Assembly (NCBI GenBank): GCA_027083075.1
Contig: JALWQQ010000066.1
Location: 1 to 7,418, forward strand
Origin: Campylobacteraceae bacterium
GTDB taxonomy: Bacteria > Campylobacterota > Campylobacteria > Campylobacterales > Sulfurovaceae
Direction of reading: 5' to 3'
DNA: 7,418 bases
Shown here: positions 5,063 to 7,418 of the stretch, one piece after another
Position numbering within the stretch: position 1 is the stretch's first letter
How the letters are laid out: each line of letters starts with the position of its first letter
The notes under the pieces: model-generated
The model's database searches: none
Told to the model about the DNA's origin: nothing
Seen by the model: the letters and a program-made list of their open reading frames with translations, nothing else
Made by a program: the position numbers and the translations under genes

Positions 5063-5478
5063 TGCGTACCCTTTTGCTCTTTGCCGTTATCGTTTTGTCC
5101 TCTTATGCACAAAGCGCCATTGATCAGCAGATCGAAAAGATTCGTCACGCTTCGGCACAGGAGCGTTATAGGTTGATGAATGCTCTGAAAAAACATCTTG
5201 TCAACCTGCACAAACAAGAGAGACTTAAGGTGATAGAGAGGCTTAAAAAAGCGGTGATGAACGGCGGTGAAGAGAAGGGAACTGCGCTTTCCAAAGTCGA
5301 AAAAACGGCTGATGCGAAGCATAAGTCAAAAGATCCCGGTAAGATAGCCGTACCAAAGGGTGCTAAAAATACCACAACGATTGTCGAGCACGAAACCGTT
5401 TCGCACGAAATGCGTAGCGATATCGTCGAAAAGGAAGGTGGTCACGATGAACTTGAGCGAGAGGATAGAGATGAGTAG
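5059..5478 (+). CDS. Secreted lysine-rich helical protein of unknown function
   Basis: This 139-residue product starts within the kinase stop codon (ATGA overlap) behind a purine-rich GGAGAGAG. Residues 1-18 form a signal peptide (hydrophobic core LLLFAVIVL, probable cleavage after SYA), so it is periplasmic or exported. Residues 20-68 are charged and rich in Leu, Lys, Arg, Gln and Glu in helical spacing, suggesting an alpha-helical or coiled-coil segment. The rest (about 69-139) is low-complexity, hydrophilic and probably disordered. No cysteines or catalytic motifs are seen. Its position between the sensor kinase and an outer-membrane barrel suggests an envelope role, perhaps as an accessory to signal sensing; this is inference from context only. 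It overlaps the next gene by 32 bases. Confidence 0.75.
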   Translation: MMRTLLLFAVIVLSSYAQSAIDQQIEKIRHASAQERYRLMNALKKHLVNLHKQERLKVIERLKKAVMNGGEEKGTALSKVEKTADAKHKSKDPGKIAVPKGAKNTTTIVEHETVSHEMRSDIVEKEGGHDELEREDRDE

Positions 5479-6286
5479 TCGCATTGCTTTGTTTGTTGTA
5501 TTGTCTTTTTTGACAAGTGGTGCCGCGTTCGCTGCCGATCATGACCTTGACGGTGTACCCGATGCGATAGATAAGTGCCCCGATACGCCTTTTATGAATA
5601 CGGTCGATGCAAGCGGATGTACGGTGTCGGTACTGCTTTTGCCAAAAGATAGCGCTAATGATACGTTGATCGTTAAACTCGGATACGGCTATAGCCGTGA
5701 TGAAGAGCAAAATGAAAACGAGATCGACAAAAAGCATAGTGTGACCGTGCGTCTAAATTATTATCGTGACGACTGGCTCTTCTCGGCACGTACGGGCGGT
5801 TTGAGTTACGACAACCTGCATGCAACAAGCGATACGACGTTAAAGATTGCCAAGCGCTTCAAACCGATAAAAGATCTGCGTCTCTATCCCGGCTTTGCAC
5901 TAAAGTTTCCGACACGCAAACGACAAGGAAATCGCACCGATATCAAGTTCTACTTGAGTGCAAACTACTCGTTATCGTCCGATACGACGGTTTTCGGTGG
6001 CTATACCTATACCATCAATCGCGATGTCAACGATACACAGAGGCTCCAAAACCCTTCGACATTCTATCTCGGGCTGGGACACTTCTTTAGCGACACGTTT
6101 TATGCCGACTTTTCAGTCGATTTGACGCAGAGTATCTATGCAAATGTCCCGATCCATCATGTCGTTACCGCTTCGATCTTTTATCAGGTAACACCACGAC
6201 TCTATCTGACGAGCGAATATAGTCACGAGATCGATTCGCAGATTCACGACTCTCTCGGCTTTTCGATCGGGTACTATCTGTGGTAA
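5447..6286 (+). CDS. Outer-membrane beta-barrel protein with thrombospondin type-3-like calcium motif
   Basis: The preferred start is ATG 5447 behind AAGGAAGGTGG, giving 279 residues. ATG 5471 (behind GAGAGGA) is an equally workable start that gives a shorter signal peptide. Cleavage is predicted after GAAFA (residues 25-29). The mature protein opens with DHDLDGVPDAIDKCPDTP and ends that module at ASGC (Cys44 and Cys58 probably pair), the Asp-rich calcium-binding motif of thrombospondin type-3 repeats and OmpA-like linkers. Residues from about 70 to 279 show repeated amphipathic strands (KLGYGYSRD, SVTVRLNYYRDDWLFSART, FYLSANYSL, TVFGGYTYTI) typical of a barrel, ending GFSIGYYLW with a terminal aromatic residue suited to Bam insertion. 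No named porin family is recognised. As last gene of the PAP2/two-component cluster it may be a regulated envelope component or an input to the sensor; neither is shown. Confidence 0.85.
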   Translation: MNLSERIEMSSRIALFVVLSFLTSGAAFAADHDLDGVPDAIDKCPDTPFMNTVDASGCTVSVLLLPKDSANDTLIVKLGYGYSRDEEQNENEIDKKHSVTVRLNYYRDDWLFSARTGGLSYDNLHATSDTTLKIAKRFKPIKDLRLYPGFALKFPTRKRQGNRTDIKFYLSANYSLSSDTTVFGGYTYTINRDVNDTQRLQNPSTFYLGLGHFFSDTFYADFSVDLTQSIYANVPIHHVVTASIFYQVTPRLYLTSEYSHEIDSQIHDSLGFSIGYYLW

Positions 6287-6291
6287 ACGAT

Positions 6292-6855
6292 TTAGAGCTT
6301 TTGCAGTTTTTTAAGTGCTTCTTTGACCAGTGTGGCAGTGTCGCCGCTTGCGCCCTGCAAGGCTTTGCGGATCGCCTCTTTTTTAAAGCCGAGCGACTCC
6401 AGTGCCATCGTCGCCTCTTGAAGCGATGCGCCGATACTTTGTGTATCGGCACTGTCGTCGACGATAAAATCCGCCAACTCAACCAAAATGCGACTCGCCG
6501 CCTTAGGACCGATGCCCGGAACACGTTTGAGCATCCCGACATCTTTGGCAGTGACGATCTTGCCGAAGGATTCGGGGGTAAAGGTCGAACAGATCGCAAG
6601 CGCGACTTTGGGGCCTACGCCGTTGATCTTAAGTAGGGTATCGAACATCTTCTTCTCTTGTCTTGAGACAAAACCGATGAGCAGATGCGCATCTTCGCGG
6701 ATGATCTGTGTCGTGTGCAGACGGCTTTTTGCACTCTTTTCAAGTGCTTGCGAGCAATGCAACGAAACAAGCAGCTCATAGACGACGCCGCCGACATTGA
6801 GATGTAAGAGTGTCGGCTCTTTGTGTTCGACGATCCCCTCAAGCGCAACGATCAT
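6292..6855 (-). CDS. ruvA: Holliday junction branch migration protein RuvA
   Basis: The full-length 187-residue protein begins [14 protein letters not shown], the usual RuvA start. RuvA tetramers bind four-way DNA junctions and load the RuvB motor during recombinational repair in the cytoplasm. Domain I (about 1-62) is the OB fold. Domain II carries two helix-hairpin-helix motifs, [13 protein letters not shown] (about 74-86) and [12 protein letters not shown] (about 112-123), which grip the DNA backbone. Domain III (about 140-187, [20 protein letters not shown]) is the RuvB-binding helical bundle joined by an acidic linker (VDDSADTQS). The start is supported by AAAGGAT on the minus strand seven bases upstream. 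The stop faces the barrel gene stop with five bases between and no terminator hairpin, so the convergent transcripts probably overlap. Regulation: own promoter at 6883-6912. Confidence 0.97.
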   Translation of the reverse strand: MIVALEGIVEHKEPTLLHLNVGGVVYELLVSLHCSQALEKSAKSRLHTTQIIREDAHLLIGFVSRQEKKMFDTLLKINGVGPKVALAICSTFTPESFGKIVTAKDVGMLKRVPGIGPKAASRILVELADFIVDDSADTQSIGASLQEATMALESLGFKKEAIRKALQGASGDTATLVKEALKKLQKL

Positions 6856-6882
6856 GATCTATCCTTTGGAAACTTTTGACTT

Positions 6883-6912
6883 ACTATACTCGCTTATCGA
6901 CACATGTGTCAA
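6883..6912 (-). promoter_or_regulatory. Sigma-70-type promoter of ruvA
   Basis: On the minus strand a consensus TTGACA (complement of 6907-6912) is followed after 18 bp by TATAGT (complement of 6883-6888), about 28 bases before the ruvA ATG. This is a near-perfect housekeeping promoter. The perfect palindrome at 6899-6910 lies over the -35 box and spacer, where a bound protein would block polymerase. Confidence 0.75.
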
Positions 6913-6932
6913 AAAAAATGTCAAATTGACAT
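6899..6932. promoter_or_regulatory. Two adjacent palindromes in the ruvA-murJ divergent region
   Basis: GACACATGTGTC (6899-6910) is a perfect 12-bp palindrome. ATGTCAAATTGACAT (6918-6932) is a perfect inverted repeat around one central base. They share TGTCA/TGACA half-sites and are separated by an A-rich spacer. The first overlaps the ruvA promoter; the second contains a TTGACA pointing toward murJ. This is consistent with a dimeric repressor or activator site, but no regulator is identified. Confidence 0.5.
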
Positions 6933-6974
6933 CTTTACAGCTATAGAGATAGTGCAAGCCAAGAACGATTTGGA

Positions 6975-6980
6975 TACAAT
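6975..6980 (+). promoter_or_regulatory. Probable -10 box for murJ
   Basis: TACAAT in the context TGGATACAATTTT matches the extended -10 of Campylobacterota housekeeping promoters, which often lack a clear -35 box. Transcription would start near 6987, about 29 bases before the murJ ATG. The TTGACA at 6926-6931 is too far upstream to serve as its -35. Confidence 0.5.
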
Positions 6981-7015
6981 TTTACACCACAAGAGATAAA
7001 CACCGAGGTGTCGTG

Positions 7016-7418
7016 ATGAGATTTCGCTCCATCTTTACCAACAGCTCCGGCATCCTCTTTTCGCGCCTGACGGGTTTGCTGCGCGATATCTTGATGGCGA
7101 CGGCACTGGGCGCTTCCGTCTGGAGTGATCTCTTCTTTGTCGCCTTTAAGCTTCCCAACCTTTTTCGTCGCATCTTTGCCGAAGGGGCGTTTACGCAAGC
7201 CTTTATGCCTTCGTTTGTCGCGGCACGCCACAAAAGTGTGTTTGCCGCGACGGTGCTGGTGCGGTTTTTGCTTTTTATCGTACTGCTTTCCATCTTTGTC
7301 TCGCTCTTTCCGGAGCTTGTTACCAAGGCGTTGGCGTGGGGATGGTCATGGGAGCGCATCGCACAAGCGGCACCGCTTACGGCGATAAACTTCTGGTATC
7401 TTGATACGATCTTTGTCG
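7016..7418 (+). CDS. murJ: Lipid II flippase MurJ (MviN), N-terminal part (3' end outside window)
   Basis: The frame is open from ATG 7016 to the window edge (134 residues). The start is supported by GAGGTG (7004-7009) six bases upstream. The sequence begins MRFRSIFTNSSGILFSRLTG and continues LLRDILMATALGAS and FKLPNLFRRIFAEGAFTQAFMP, the hallmark N-terminal region of MurJ of the MOP exporter superfamily, including the conserved Arg-Asp pair after TM1 and the PNLFRRIFAEGAF loop. MurJ moves lipid-linked peptidoglycan precursors across the inner membrane. Membrane segments are visible around residues 10-30, 70-100 and 115-134. It is divergent from ruvA. About three quarters of the protein lies beyond the window. 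Confidence 0.95.
   Translation, partial: MRFRSIFTNSSGILFSRLTGLLRDILMATALGASVWSDLFFVAFKLPNLFRRIFAEGAFTQAFMPSFVAARHKSVFAATVLVRFLLFIVLLSIFVSLFPELVTKALAWGWSWERIAQAAPLTAINFWYLDTIFV

Noticed and set aside
6926..6954. TTGACA (6926-6931) with ATAGTG at 17 bp as the murJ promoter.
   Set aside because: The -10 match is poor; TACAAT at 6975-6980 is much better, and the TTGACA is explained as half of the inverted repeat.
7125..7388. Plus-strand ORF of 87 codons near the right edge and minus-strand ORFs at 6941-7359.
   Set aside because: They overlap the open murJ frame, whose translation carries unmistakable MurJ motifs; these are out-of-frame or antisense shadows.

Overview
The window looks like chromosomal DNA of a Campylobacterota (Epsilonproteobacteria) member. 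The ruvA and murJ proteins, the HDFNTP-type histidine kinase, the AT-rich intergenic regions and the abundance of c-type cytochromes all fit. A ruvA-near-murJ neighbourhood is also known in Helicobacter. The genus cannot be fixed from sequence alone. Both edges cut genes: a multiheme cytochrome at the left and murJ at the right.

Left part (1-2865), electron-transfer and regulatory region. It starts with the C-terminal 500 residues of a cytochrome carrying nine CXXCH haem sites. A 514-base non-canonical stretch follows, then a small dihaem lipoprotein cytochrome, then a 237-base gap. Two copies of the same unusual element lie in these gaps. Each has a strong Shine-Dalgarno, a 14-codon ORF ending in YCLLCGSKGG, a hairpin whose loop holds the TAG stop, and a long three-helix stem closed by TGTTGYC/GRCAACA with a C/U-rich apical loop. 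Codon differences between the copies are almost all synonymous, and the stem differences preserve pairing. This points to selection on both the micropeptide and the RNA fold, and I do not recognise it as a described family. Two promoters in this region share an identical layout: tandem CGCTWAC heptamers at 11-bp spacing, then 11 bp to a TATACT -10 box. This is the typical target of an OmpR/PhoB-family regulator. One promoter reads into micro-ORF 1; the other reads into the dihaem lipoprotein plus micro-ORF 2.

Middle part (2866-6286), a tight five-gene + strand cluster: a secreted or membrane PAP2 phosphatase, an OmpR-family response regulator, a sensor kinase (probable TTG start overlapping the regulator), a secreted lysine-rich helical protein, and an outer-membrane beta-barrel with an N-terminal calcium-binding-type motif. 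Overlapping starts and stops from regulator to barrel indicate co-translation. The simplest reading, which is inference, is that this envelope two-component system controls the two heptamer promoters and so the cytochrome/micropeptide units next door.

Right part (6287-7418), housekeeping: ruvA on the minus strand converges on the barrel gene with five bases between stops. It is divergent from murJ across a 160-base intergenic region holding a clear ruvA promoter, two palindromes and a murJ -10 box.
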